Below are positions 25,984 through 34,793 of a stretch of 64,000 nucleotides of DNA, in pieces. Below the pieces are notes generated by a model, which worked only from the letters and a program-made list of their open reading frames with translations, had not been told where the DNA came from and did no database searches. Within the stretch, counting starts at the first letter, position 1; every line of letters begins with the position of its first letter. This DNA comes from Streptomyces sp. G-G2. Lineage in GTDB: Bacteria > Actinomycetota > Actinomycetes > Streptomycetales > Streptomycetaceae. Location: positions 1 to 64,000 of the forward strand of contig NZ_JASISO010000004.1 in NCBI RefSeq assembly GCF_030063135.1, read 5' to 3'. The position numbers and the translations under genes were made by a program.

Positions 25984-27318
25984 ATGACCGAGCAGAACGA
26001 GACGAAGAAGTCACTGGTCGGGGAAGAGTACGAGGTCGAGGTCGGCGCCGTGGCCCACGGCGGACACTGCATCGCCCGTACCGCCGAGGGCCGGGTCCTG
26101 TTCGTCCGGCACACCCTGCCCGGCGAGAAGATCATCGCCAAGGTGACCGAAGGCGACGAGGACTCCCGTTTCCTGCGCGCCGACGCGGTGACGGTCATCG
26201 AGGCCTCCAAGGACCGCGTCGAGGCCCCCTGTCCGTTCTCGGGCCCCGGCAAGTGCGGCGGCTGCGACTGGCAGCACGCCAAGCCCGGCGCCCAGCGCAG
26301 GCTCAAGGGCGAGGTCGTCACCGAGCAGCTCCAGCGCCTCGCCGGACTCACCCCCGAGGAGGCGGGCTGGGACGGTACGGTCCTGCCCGCCGAGGGTGAC
26401 AAGCTGCCCGCCGGACAGGTCCCCGCGTGGCGCACCCGGGTGCAGTTCGCGATCGACGAGGACGGCCGTACGGGCCTGCGCAAGCACCGCTCGCACGACA
26501 TCCAGCCGGTCGACCACTGCATGATCGCCTCGCCCGGCATCACCGAACTGGGCATCGAGAAGCGTGAATGGCCCTCGCTGGCCGCCGTCGAGGCCATCGC
26601 GGCCTCCGGCTCCGGTGACCGCCAGGTCATCCTCACCCCGCAGCCCGGCGGCCGCCTGCCGCTGGTCGAGCTGGACAAGCCGGTCTCGGTGCTCCGCGTC
26701 GAGGAGAAGGACGGCGGCATCCACCGCGTCCACGGCCGCGCCTTCGTGCGCGAGCGCTCCGACGGCCGCACCTACCGCGTCGGCATGGGCGGCTTCTGGC
26801 AGATCCACCCGCAGGCCGCCGACACCCTGGTCAAGGCCGTCATGCAGGGCCTGATGCCGCGCAAGGGCGAGATGGCCCTGGACCTCTACTGCGGCGTCGG
26901 CATCTTCGCGGGCGCCCTGGCCGAACGGCTCGGGGACACCGGCGCGGTGCTCGGCATCGAGTCGACGAAGCGCGCGGTCGAGGACGCCCGGCACAACCTC
27001 CAGGACATGGAGCGCGTCCGCATCGAGCACGGCAAGGTCGAGCAGGTCCTGCCCCGCACGAAGATCAGCGAGTGCGACCTGATCGTCCTGGACCCGCCCC
27101 GCGCGGGCGCGGGCAAGCAGACGGTTCGCCACCTGACGGGCCTCTCCCCGCGCCGCATCGCATACGTCGCCTGCGACCCGGCGGCCCTGGCCCGCGACAT
27201 CGGGTACTTCCGCGACAACGGCTACCGGGTGCGCACGATGCGGGTGTTCGACCTGTTCCCGATGACCCACCACGTGGAGTGCGTCGCGATCCTGGAGCCG
27301 ATCAAGGAAGACGCCTGA
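25984..27318 (+). CDS. TRAM-domain class I SAM-dependent RNA methyltransferase (RumA/TrmA type)
   Basis: Predicted 5-methyluridine RNA methyltransferase of 444 residues. TRAM domain (about 10-75), cysteine motif with C83, C91 and C94 (PCPFSGPGKCGGC) that would bind a [4Fe-4S] cluster, then the SAM domain with DLYCGVGIFAGAL and LDPPRAGAGKQ, and the catalytic cysteine in YVACDPAALARD. Ends MTHHVECVAILEP, the family signature. Target (23S rRNA or tRNA uridine) cannot be decided. It is the last clearly core gene before the disturbed accessory region. Confidence 0.92.
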   Translation: MTEQNETKKSLVGEEYEVEVGAVAHGGHCIARTAEGRVLFVRHTLPGEKIIAKVTEGDEDSRFLRADAVTVIEASKDRVEAPCPFSGPGKCGGCDWQHAKPGAQRRLKGEVVTEQLQRLAGLTPEEAGWDGTVLPAEGDKLPAGQVPAWRTRVQFAIDEDGRTGLRKHRSHDIQPVDHCMIASPGITELGIEKREWPSLAAVEAIAASGSGDRQVILTPQPGGRLPLVELDKPVSVLRVEEKDGGIHRVHGRAFVRERSDGRTYRVGMGGFWQIHPQAADTLVKAVMQGLMPRKGEMALDLYCGVGIFAGALAERLGDTGAVLGIESTKRAVEDARHNLQDMERVRIEHGKVEQVLPRTKISECDLIVLDPPRAGAGKQTVRHLTGLSPRRIAYVACDPAALARDIGYFRDNGYRVRTMRVFDLFPMTHHVECVAILEPIKEDA

Positions 27319-27626
27319 CCTGCAGGTTAGAGCAGTGGGCGTGATGTGCGCCGTGGGCGTTGTGGGCGATATCTTGACGCAGATCTGACGCTCGTGACGC
27401 ACGTTTGACGCACGCGGTCGTCGACTCCTGATAGGTCATCAGTCATGGAGGGGCGCCTCGCACGGCAGATCGTGATCTTGCCCGCGCGAGGCGCCCCTCT
27501 TTGTAACGTTCGGCTGTGCCTGTCGCTGGCAGAGCCATGCTTCGCCTTCCCCCTCTGAGTACGCTCTGTGAGCACTTGGAGGGGGCGCGGCCGGGACCCG
27601 TCTACGAACGCGGGGCGAGCACGTTG
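27319..27626. other. Intergenic border with terminator
   Basis: About 310 bp with no gene. It contains the unit TGACG(C/T) several times at 27375-27415 and a strong terminator: 27448-27461 pairs perfectly over 14 bp with 27486-27499, followed by TTT. It separates the conserved core from the accessory region. Confidence 0.5.
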
Positions 27627-29421
27627 CTACTCCGTACCGGGCCACTCGTACACGGCCGACTCCACGGACAAGTCCCGTACGCCCTTGAGTCGAACATCCG
27701 TTGGCGGTTCGACTTCGAAGCGGTGCACGGGGTCGTTCACCAGGCGGAGGGTCGGCTTGCCGACGCCCTCCTCCAGGCGTGAGACGATCACGAGCGTGTA
27801 GTTCTCGCCCCCAGACCAGGCCCGTACAAACTCCGACCGTGTCAGAGTCAGCTCGCCCGGGACGGCACGCCCGTGGGCCTTGATCTCGTAATAGCGCCCG
27901 GTCGAGTCGTATGCGTCGGCGCCCACGCCCGACGCACCCCGCTGGTCGTCCAGCTCGACGCCCTCCTCTTGCAGGATCCGGCGGAGCGCCTGGATGACGA
28001 GCTCCTCCTTGTGATGGTCTGCGTAGCCGAGCGGTGAGGCCTGGCTGCGGGGTGGGGCCCTCCGCGCCTGGGCTGGGGGAGCGGGGTTCCGAGTCGGCGG
28101 GGCGTTGGTCCGCCCGTTCCCGGTGGGCGGGCAGGGGCGCTGCCCGGTGTGGATGGCGTTCCAGTGCGGGTGACCTTGCCGGGCAGTACGTTGAAGTGGG
28201 CTGCGTCCACCAGGGGACGCGCGGCCGGCACGGGCTGCGGGCCGGGCTGGGTGCCGGTTCCGGGGCTTCCGGTCGCGGGAGCCGATCCGGTGCGGGGTGG
28301 CGGGATGATGCCGGTCGGGACAGCGGGGCCGGTGCCCGTGCCCCGCTGAGGGGCCGACTTCCCGTTCGGCATCGGCGCGGTGGGAGCCCGCTGGGCTCGC
28401 CGACGCAGTTCTTCGGCGAGCCGCTGCCGTTCCTCGCGGTCCCGTTGCCCTGCCGATGTGAGCGTGGCCCCGGGCCCTGCCTCCACCAGGCGTTCCTCCC
28501 AAACGTCCCGCCAGCTGTGGCCCACGCGCGACCGTTCTTCCGCGAAGTGGGCGGCGATGGCCGCGCCCGCACCGGCCTTGGTGGTCAACGCCGCGTGCGA
28601 GCGTAGGAACAGCGTGTTGCGGCCGCGGTCGATCTGGGCGTCGACGGGTAGTTCGATGGGCTCGTACGTGTCTCCCGGATCGAGGCGGATCCGCAGTCCG
28701 GGTAGCAGCCGGACCTCCAGGCCCACCAGCCAGGTCCAGCCGGTGAAAGCCTCGGCCGTCTCGGGCTCGTCGCGCACCAGAAGGTCTTGGAGCGCAGCGA
28801 CTCCCCGCCGGAAGTCCCTCATCGACGTGCTGAAGGAGATCTCCGGGACCGGTGCGGCCCCCGACGCCGAGCACGAGAGGGTCACCCCGAGTCGGCCACC
28901 GCGAACACCGATCGGTCATCGAGCCCGGCTGGGTCAAGGGCAAGGGCCGGTTCGGGGATGCCCAGTACCAGCCACAGAGGGTCGATGTCCGCCCCGGTCA
29001 GGGTGAAGGGACGGGCAGGTCCCTGGAAGCACTTGCCGGACTTCATCCAGCCACGGTCGGTCAGGACGAGCTCCTCGAACCGGAACTCGTTGCGGATCTG
29101 CTTCTCCACCGCCGTCTGGGTCGCATCTGCCGCACGGTGAGTCAGACGCCGCGCCAGGGATTGATAGACCAGCAGCGCCTCCGCCCTCAGGCTGTCCGGT
29201 ACGTCGGTATCGCTATTGGTTTGGATCTCGGCGGCGTTGTCGGTCTGACGGTCCCGGAGTTCACGCAGCCGTTCCATCAGGCGCGGGACGTCGGGGTTGC
29301 CGGAGACACCCAGAGCGGTGAGGACCTCTGTGCGGGTGGCCAGGGCTTGGTGGATCGCCGGGTGCAGGTAGCCAGGATCCTCCGGCCCGTACAGGGCCTC
29401 CGTGTCCGGGGTACGTGACCG
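27627..29421 (-). pseudogene. DUF3883-type large protein gene, 3' part (frameshifted)
   Basis: Continuation, after the insertion element, of a broken gene whose 5' part lies at 31422-31925. Three frames must be joined. Frame B (about 29415-28882) reads DTEALYGPEDPGYLHPAIHQ...LGVSGNPDVPRL. Frame C (28885-27848) reads ISFSTSMRDFRRGVAALQDLL and NTLFLRSHAAL. Around 28185 the message moves to frame D, ending with YYEIKAHGRAVPGELTLTR and YTLVIVSRLEEG, the restriction-nuclease-like DUF3883 fold. Homologues carry a sacsin/Hsp90-type ATPase at the N-terminus; that part is missing here. Two frameshifts, an IS and a lost 5' end make it a clear pseudogene. Confidence 0.7.
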
Positions 29422-31421
29422 TGTGAGGTCCCATGAGATCTTGGACAGGTTGGCTCCACGACATCCTTGATGTCACCGGGACATACTGGACGGCTGTTAC
29501 GACTCGGTGCGGTTGGGCGCTCTGAAACCGGTGATGGGCTTGTCGCTGGTGCGGGGGTGAGTGGACAGCTCGACGTCCCCGTCGAGGACCCGGAAGCAGG
29601 TGTCCTCAAGGACGATCATCACGGTCTTCCCGGCGTGTGCGCGGCCGATTCGTAGTCGCTGGCCGCCGAGCATCACGCGGCCGTCCGGGGGCACCTTGCG
29701 CCGGGTCCGCAGAGTCTGTGCGGAGGGTGGGATGACCATCGTGCGCGGGCTTCGGGCGCCGCTGATCTGCCGTCGCTTCTCCGGGGGAATCGGCGCGGGC
29801 ATGGTCTTGATGACGCGGCCGTCGACGATGACGTGCATCAGCTGGCTCTCGAAGCGCAGAGTGGCAGGCTGTCCGGCCAGATGGTGCGCGATCTTCACTT
29901 TCTGGCCGCCGAGCCCGATGTCGCCGTCCCTGTCGATGACGCGGTCGACCTCGACCACGAGTGCGGGCTTGGCCTCATCGACCAGGGCGGGAGCCGCCGG
30001 CTCAGGCCCTGCGATGCTGCCGCCCCGCAGCACCAATGCCTTCAGATCGGCTGCGGTGAGCTTGGAGGGGCGGGTGCGGGCGAGGACGCCGTCGATGAAG
30101 ACGTGGATGCTGCGTTCGTCGGCCCAGATGGTGGCCGTGCGCCCGCCCAGGGCGGCGGGGAACTTCATCTGCTGGTTGTTGGGCAGACAGAGCCTGCCGA
30201 TGGGGGAGATGACAGCCTCGAACTGGACGGCCCGGATGTGGGACTCGTCGACCGGCAGCCGCGGTGAGGGCAGCAGGGAGGGAAGCTGTGGCGCCAGCAG
30301 CTCGGCGGCGGACGTCCGCGTGTCCTCCGGCTCGGGCAGGTGGACCTCGCGTTGCTGATTCTTGGTGTCGGCGGGGCGGAACGCGGAGGCTGGGGTGGCC
30401 ATCTGCAGGGCCTGGTGCGGGCGCTTGTGGTTGTAGCCGTGGACCCAGGCATCGATTGCCGCCTGTGCCGTCCCCTGGTCGGCGAACGGACCGACATGGT
30501 CCAGGAGTTCACGGCGTAGTGACTTGTGGAACCTCTCGATCTTCCCGGTCGTGGTGGGTGACCGGGGCTTGGTCAACCGTGCGGTGATGCCGTTCTCCCG
30601 GCAGATCCGCTCGAAGAGGACCTCGGCCGGGAAGGGCTTGGTGAAGCGGCCGGTGAACTGCTTGCCGTTGTCCGTCAGCACCTCCGGCGGCACTCCGTAG
30701 GTGGTCATGGCCTCGGCGAACGCGGTGCATACCGCACGGCCGGACGGCTGGGCGACCACCTTGGCGATGACGATGAACCGGGAATGGTCGTCGATGCCGG
30801 TGACGAGCTTGCACTCGCGCCCGCCGGCCAGGAAGACACCACTCATCAGGTCGAGCTGCCACAGCTGCATCGGAGCATCTCGCTGCCAGCGCTTGTAGAC
30901 GCGGCGGTGATTCTGTTCCTGGTGGTTGATCAGCCCGTTGCGGACCAGGATGCGGTGCACTGTGGACCGTCCGGGCACCGGCTTCAGGCCGCGCTGACCG
31001 AGATCGTAGGCGATGCGTCGGGCTCCCCAGCGTGGATGGGTCCGGCGTAGCTCGCAGACCAGGGCCTCGACCTCGGGAGCCACCTGGTGGGGCGAGGAGT
31101 GCGGGCGGCGGGACCTGTCCACCAGCCCGCCCAGTCCTCCGGCGTGGTACCGCTCGACCCAGGTGTACACCGTCTGCCGTGACACTCCGAACCGGCGGGC
31201 CACTTCAGCGACGGGGGATCCGTCCAGCATCTGCAGCACCGCCCGGTACCGGTGCTCGGCCATCCAGTGCTGGTCGTCCACTGGTTCCGAATCGCGTGAT
31301 TCCGCCACATCACAGTCAACGACTCACGGCAGTCCAGGATGTGCCGAGACCTTCAGAAATCTCGTGGGACCGTCAAGCATCAGTCCGGTACAGACTGTCC
31401 ACTTTCTCGTGGGACTTCACA
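29422..31421 (-). mobile_element. IS481-like insertion sequence (about 2.0 kb)
   Basis: Ends share inverted repeats: the left end reads TGTGAGGTCCCATGAGA then TGGACAG, the right end (complement) TGTGAAGTCCCACGAGA then TGGACAG. A second GGTCCCACGAGA copy lies about 50 bp inside the right end, as in elements with several transposase sites. TACG occurs at 29412-29415 and 31423-31426 and could be a 4-bp target duplication, but the left copy would require 6 extra bases inside the element, so the exact border is uncertain. The element splits the DUF3883-type gene. Confidence 0.7.
29497..31308 (-). CDS. IS481-family transposase with C-terminal beta-barrel-like extension
   Basis: Transposase of 603 residues, apparently intact. 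An N-terminal helix-turn-helix (AEVARRFGVSRQTVYTWVERY, here described in part) spans about 32-55, followed by a second HTH (WGARRIAYDLGQRG). The integrase core has the DDE triad D153 (QLDLMSG), D213 (LTDNGKQF) and E258 (TGKIERFHKS). The last 270 residues repeat a module of the type MKFPAALGGRTATI / VKIAHHLAGQPATLRFE / LRIGRAHAGKTVMIVLE three times, resembling the Mu transposase C-terminal barrel. GTG start. An intact frame and paired ends suggest recent arrival. Confidence 0.9.
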   Translation of the reverse strand: MAESRDSEPVDDQHWMAEHRYRAVLQMLDGSPVAEVARRFGVSRQTVYTWVERYHAGGLGGLVDRSRRPHSSPHQVAPEVEALVCELRRTHPRWGARRIAYDLGQRGLKPVPGRSTVHRILVRNGLINHQEQNHRRVYKRWQRDAPMQLWQLDLMSGVFLAGGRECKLVTGIDDHSRFIVIAKVVAQPSGRAVCTAFAEAMTTYGVPPEVLTDNGKQFTGRFTKPFPAEVLFERICRENGITARLTKPRSPTTTGKIERFHKSLRRELLDHVGPFADQGTAQAAIDAWVHGYNHKRPHQALQMATPASAFRPADTKNQQREVHLPEPEDTRTSAAELLAPQLPSLLPSPRLPVDESHIRAVQFEAVISPIGRLCLPNNQQMKFPAALGGRTATIWADERSIHVFIDGVLARTRPSKLTAADLKALVLRGGSIAGPEPAAPALVDEAKPALVVEVDRVIDRDGDIGLGGQKVKIAHHLAGQPATLRFESQLMHVIVDGRVIKTMPAPIPPEKRRQISGARSPRTMVIPPSAQTLRTRRKVPPDGRVMLGGQRLRIGRAHAGKTVMIVLEDTCFRVLDGDVELSTHPRTSDKPITGFRAPNRTES

Positions 31422-31925
31422 CTACGGGGAGCACTTCAAGGCCATTGACAGTACGCAGGGTGAGGTCTGTCGGCGGTCGGAGCCGGCCTTGGCTGTCCTC
31501 CAGCCAGGAGGTCTCCCGGAGCTGCCACACCCAGATGGCCGCCGTCTCACCCACGACATTCCACTTGTAGTGACCTTTGGCCAGGGGGACCACGGCCTGG
31601 TCTGAACTGGTCAGCGGGGCTGTGAGTGTGCGCAGCAGGGCGGCTGTGCGGCGTCGTCGCTCGTCCGCGTCCTTCTCGGCCGCGATGTTCGTGACCACAG
31701 AGACGAGGTCGCTGCTGGTCAGGTCGTCCAGAGAGTGGCCAGCTCCCTTGAGCATCATCTGCGCCCATCGGTCTGTGACGGACCACCTGCAGTCCCGTGC
31801 GAGGCCGACGCGGGGATCCCCCGGGTACGTCTTGGTGTCCACCGGGTAATAGACCTCGCGCACCCGGGTGAGCCGGGGGGTGTCTGCCACGCCCAGCAGC
31901 CGCAGGAAGGCCGTTCTGCTCAGAC
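31422..31925 (-). pseudogene. DUF3883-type large protein gene, 5'-truncated fragment
   Basis: Frame from about 31925 reads LSRTAFLRLLGVADTPRL, DPRVGLARDCRW, SVTDRWAQMMLKGAG and GHYKWNVVGETAAIWVWQL, and ends at NGLEVLPV right where the IS right end begins. It lines up in order with the fragments at 27627-29421 as one ancestral gene. Its upstream end is joined directly to an IS701-type transposase fragment, so the N-terminal half of the gene has been deleted. Confidence 0.65.
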
Positions 31926-32078
31926 CGCCTGCACCGACTTGCGCTGTCCGTCCGTGAGCAGCCCCCGCAGATAGACCTGCCCCCACCGACGCTGGTCCTT
32001 CCGCGCGAACGGCTCGAACATATCCGCCGCGAAGGCTTCCAACTCATCACGCACAGCAGCAACTTCATCAGGTGTCAC
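31920..32078 (-). pseudogene. IS701-type transposase, N-terminal fragment
   Basis: A GTG-started frame of 52 codons reads VTPDEVAAVRDELEAFAADM, FEPFARKDQRRWGQVYLRG and LLTDGQRKSVQAV, then stops. This is the start of Streptomyces IS701-family transposases; the catalytic part is absent. It abuts the DUF3883-type fragment, marking a deletion junction. Confidence 0.75.
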
Positions 32079-32143
32079 ACACCCTCAACGCCAAACCCGA
32101 CCCGAGGGACACGCACCACATCAACCAACCTGACCAAGCACTA

Positions 32144-34450
32144 CTAGCCGCTGATGAGCCGGTCCAGGGCACGGAGCTCGGCGGCGGCCTCCTCCTGTCG
32201 GGGGCTCTTCAGCCGGGTGAGTGCGGCATGAGCGACGAGCAGGGTCTCGCGGGCCTCCTCGTACCGTGCCAGTCGGCGGAGCACGATTCCGAGGTCCAGT
32301 CGGGCCGGTTCGCTCCAAGCTGGCATTTGTGCGGCGTCGAAGTGCGCAACCGCCTCGCGCAGCGGAGGTTCGGCCTCGGCCCACCGGTTGAGCGCGCCGA
32401 GATCCTTGCCGATCTCCTGCAAAGCGGCAGCGTGGTATTGGGCGATCAGCTCGGCCGGTTGTCCCGGCATACCGGCGCGGCAGAGCGCCGCGCTGCGCCG
32501 GTGAGTGACTAGGGCTTCCTCGACGTGGCCGGCTATCCGCAGGTTGTGGCCCAGGGCGTTCAGTACGGAGAGCTCGGCGAGACGCCCCTGGGGAGAGGGC
32601 AGCGCGGTGAAGCAGGCGGCCGCTTCGCGAAACCGTTGGGTGGACTCTTCACTCCGGCCGAGCCGGTAGAGCGCCCCGGCGGAGTATCCGAGTGCCCAGC
32701 CCTGTTGGAGTGCGTCTGCGGCCTCGTGTGCCACCGCGTAGGCACGGTCGGCGGTCGTCAGCGCGATGGCGTAGTCGTGGAGGCAGTGGTTGTAGGCCCA
32801 GGAGAGGTAGTTGAGGTGGACGGCTTCGTCCTGCTTGCTCCCCAGGGCCCGGGCTGCGTCGGCGGAACGCGTGAACACCTCCGCCCACAATTCCCAGTGC
32901 TGGTTCAGGTCGGAGAACCAGTGCATGGCCTCCGCCGCATCGAGAACCTGCTGGTAGCGTCCGGCCGCCTGCGCTTGGCGCAGAGCAGCAAGCCACTCGG
33001 CACGCTCGGCCTCCAGCCACACGCGGGCCTGCTCACGGCCGGCGGGCGCGCTGGCGGGGTCGGGGTCCGAGTCGGGTGTGTCCCGGTGGTGGTCAGCGTC
33101 GAAGCGCAGGGCGGCGGCGGTGGCCCGGCGGAGCACCCATCCGGCGGCCCGGTCCCGCACATGGGCGCGGACCTCGGGGTCGTCCTCGAGGATGAGCTGC
33201 TCGGTGGCGAACAATTTGAGCAGGTCGTGGAAGCGGTAGCGCTCGACAGCGGCGTCAGGCTGAAGCAGCCCGGCGTCTGCCAGCTCCTCGGCGCATCGGG
33301 CGGTCTGAACGAGTGGCAGGTCTGCCAGCAGGGCGGCGATTTCGGGGCTGAAGTCCGGGCCGGAGGCGAGGGAGGCTCGCCGGAACACGGTCTTGGCATC
33401 TTGGCTCAGTTGTTGGTAGGACAGGGCGAAGGCGGCCCGTACCTGCAAGCCGCCCGCTTGCAGCGAGTCGAGGCGGCGTCCTTGTACGGCGAGCTGCGTG
33501 GTCAGTTTGCCGATGCGCTCGTCGGGCCTGGCCGCGAGCCGTTGTCCGGCGATGCGTACGGCCAGCGGTAGGTGTCCGCACAGGTCCGCGAGGTCGCGGA
33601 CAGCCTGTGGCTCGTGCTGGACGCGCTGAGGGCCGATGATGCGCATGAGCAGCTCGACGGCCTCCTCCCGCTTCAGCACGTTGAGGCGGGTACGGTGGAC
33701 CGCTTCGAGACCGGCCAGGGTGTGGCGGCTGGTGATGATCGTCAGTGAGAGCCCGGCGCCCGGGAGAAAAGGGCGGACCTGGGACTCGTCGGCAGCGTTG
33801 TCCAGGAGTAGGAGGATGCGCCGGTCGCGGACCATGTCCCGGTAGAGGCCGGCCCGGTCGTCCGTCCTGGTGGGCATTGCGCTCTCGGTGACGCCCAGGG
33901 CCCGCAGGAGACGGGCGAGCGCGTCACGGGCTGTGGCCGGTTCGGGGTCCATGCCGCGCAGGTCGAGGGCGAACTGTCCGTCCGGGAAGTGATCCGCGAG
34001 ACGGTGGGCAGCGTGCACGGCGAATGTACTCTTGCCAAGGCCGGGTTGCCCCGAGATCACGCTGACCGGTGGGTGGCCCGGCTCCGCGTTCTCTACGAGA
34101 GCGTGGAGCCGGGACAGGGCAGCACTGCGTGCGGTGAAGTCCTTGACGTCACGCGGTAGTGCCAGTGTGGTGTGAGCGGGCGGCCCGGTGTCCTGCCGGG
34201 GGCGGGGCCGCCCGCGCCGGGCGGCCTCTTCCAGCGCCTCGCAATCGGTGGGGCCGAGCCTCAGTGCTGCGGCGAGCGCTTGCACGGTGCGGCGCTGCGG
34301 GCCCCGGGAACGCCCTCGTTCCAGGTCCGCCAGTGCGCGAATGCTGACCCCGGCGATGTGGGACAGCTCTTCCTGGCTGAGCTCGGCCCGCATCCGAAGG
34401 CCGAGGAGCAATCGCCCGAAATCATCTGCCGTTGAATTGCAGGTACCCAT
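32144..34450 (-). CDS. XRE-NB-ARC-TPR regulator
   Basis: Large STAND-type regulator of 768 residues. N-terminal XRE helix-turn-helix (about 10-75; LSQEELSHIAGVSIRALADLERG, described in part). NB-ARC ATPase (about 105-400) with P-loop GQPGLGKST, Walker B ILLLLDNAAD and sensor TSRHT, followed by CGHLPLAVRIAG. A winged-helix segment is followed by TPR-like helices from about 470 to the end (AEWLAALRQAQAAGRY, WALGYSAGALYRLG). Such AfsR-like proteins without a SARP domain act as ATP-dependent transcriptional switches. It is divergent from a second, shorter XRE-NB-ARC gene, and both stand beside the biosynthetic locus, so pathway control is possible. Confidence 0.88.
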   Translation of the reverse strand: MGTCNSTADDFGRLLLGLRMRAELSQEELSHIAGVSIRALADLERGRSRGPQRRTVQALAAALRLGPTDCEALEEAARRGRPRPRQDTGPPAHTTLALPRDVKDFTARSAALSRLHALVENAEPGHPPVSVISGQPGLGKSTFAVHAAHRLADHFPDGQFALDLRGMDPEPATARDALARLLRALGVTESAMPTRTDDRAGLYRDMVRDRRILLLLDNAADESQVRPFLPGAGLSLTIITSRHTLAGLEAVHRTRLNVLKREEAVELLMRIIGPQRVQHEPQAVRDLADLCGHLPLAVRIAGQRLAARPDERIGKLTTQLAVQGRRLDSLQAGGLQVRAAFALSYQQLSQDAKTVFRRASLASGPDFSPEIAALLADLPLVQTARCAEELADAGLLQPDAAVERYRFHDLLKLFATEQLILEDDPEVRAHVRDRAAGWVLRRATAAALRFDADHHRDTPDSDPDPASAPAGREQARVWLEAERAEWLAALRQAQAAGRYQQVLDAAEAMHWFSDLNQHWELWAEVFTRSADAARALGSKQDEAVHLNYLSWAYNHCLHDYAIALTTADRAYAVAHEAADALQQGWALGYSAGALYRLGRSEESTQRFREAAACFTALPSPQGRLAELSVLNALGHNLRIAGHVEEALVTHRRSAALCRAGMPGQPAELIAQYHAAALQEIGKDLGALNRWAEAEPPLREAVAHFDAAQMPAWSEPARLDLGIVLRRLARYEEARETLLVAHAALTRLKSPRQEEAAAELRALDRLISG

Positions 34451-34793
34451 GGTCAGTGTCTCCTGTGGACAGGGCGGGTGGGCTGGGCCGCCGGTCTCGC
34501 TCCGGCAGAAGTATGCCAGACGTTAATTCTGCCGGTAGAACATCCTGGCTGGTCAGCGGCCTGCCGTGATCAACTTAAGGAGTTCGGGCCGAGGTGCGGA
34601 AGGCATTTCCCGGTACCCCGTAGGCCGGACCGGGACATGGGTGTCCGGATGCTGAGGGGGTGTTGCGCCCGTCGCAATCCAGTAGCCGGTGAATCCCTCG
34701 TCCTGCCTCCCGACCTGGTGTCTGCGCGGCCGACCACGTCAGGTCGGGACGGCCCGGTAGCAACTCCTTCCGACCTGAGAATGAGCATCGACC
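34451..34793. promoter_or_regulatory. Divergent intergenic region between two XRE-NB-ARC genes
   Basis: About 340 bp holding promoters for both regulators. I see AT-richer patches near 34510-34575 and no clear gene. No convincing operator can be defined by eye. Confidence 0.35.

Noticed and set aside
27375..27415. Repeated TGACG(C/T) units as a possible attachment site or CRISPR-like array
   Set aside because: Units are only 5-7 bp and irregularly spaced, no integrase or cas genes are near, and no matching copy was seen at the other border.
29412..31426. TACG as a firm target-site duplication for the IS481-like element
   Set aside because: It would make the left end several bases longer than the matching inverted repeat, so the duplication is only a possibility.
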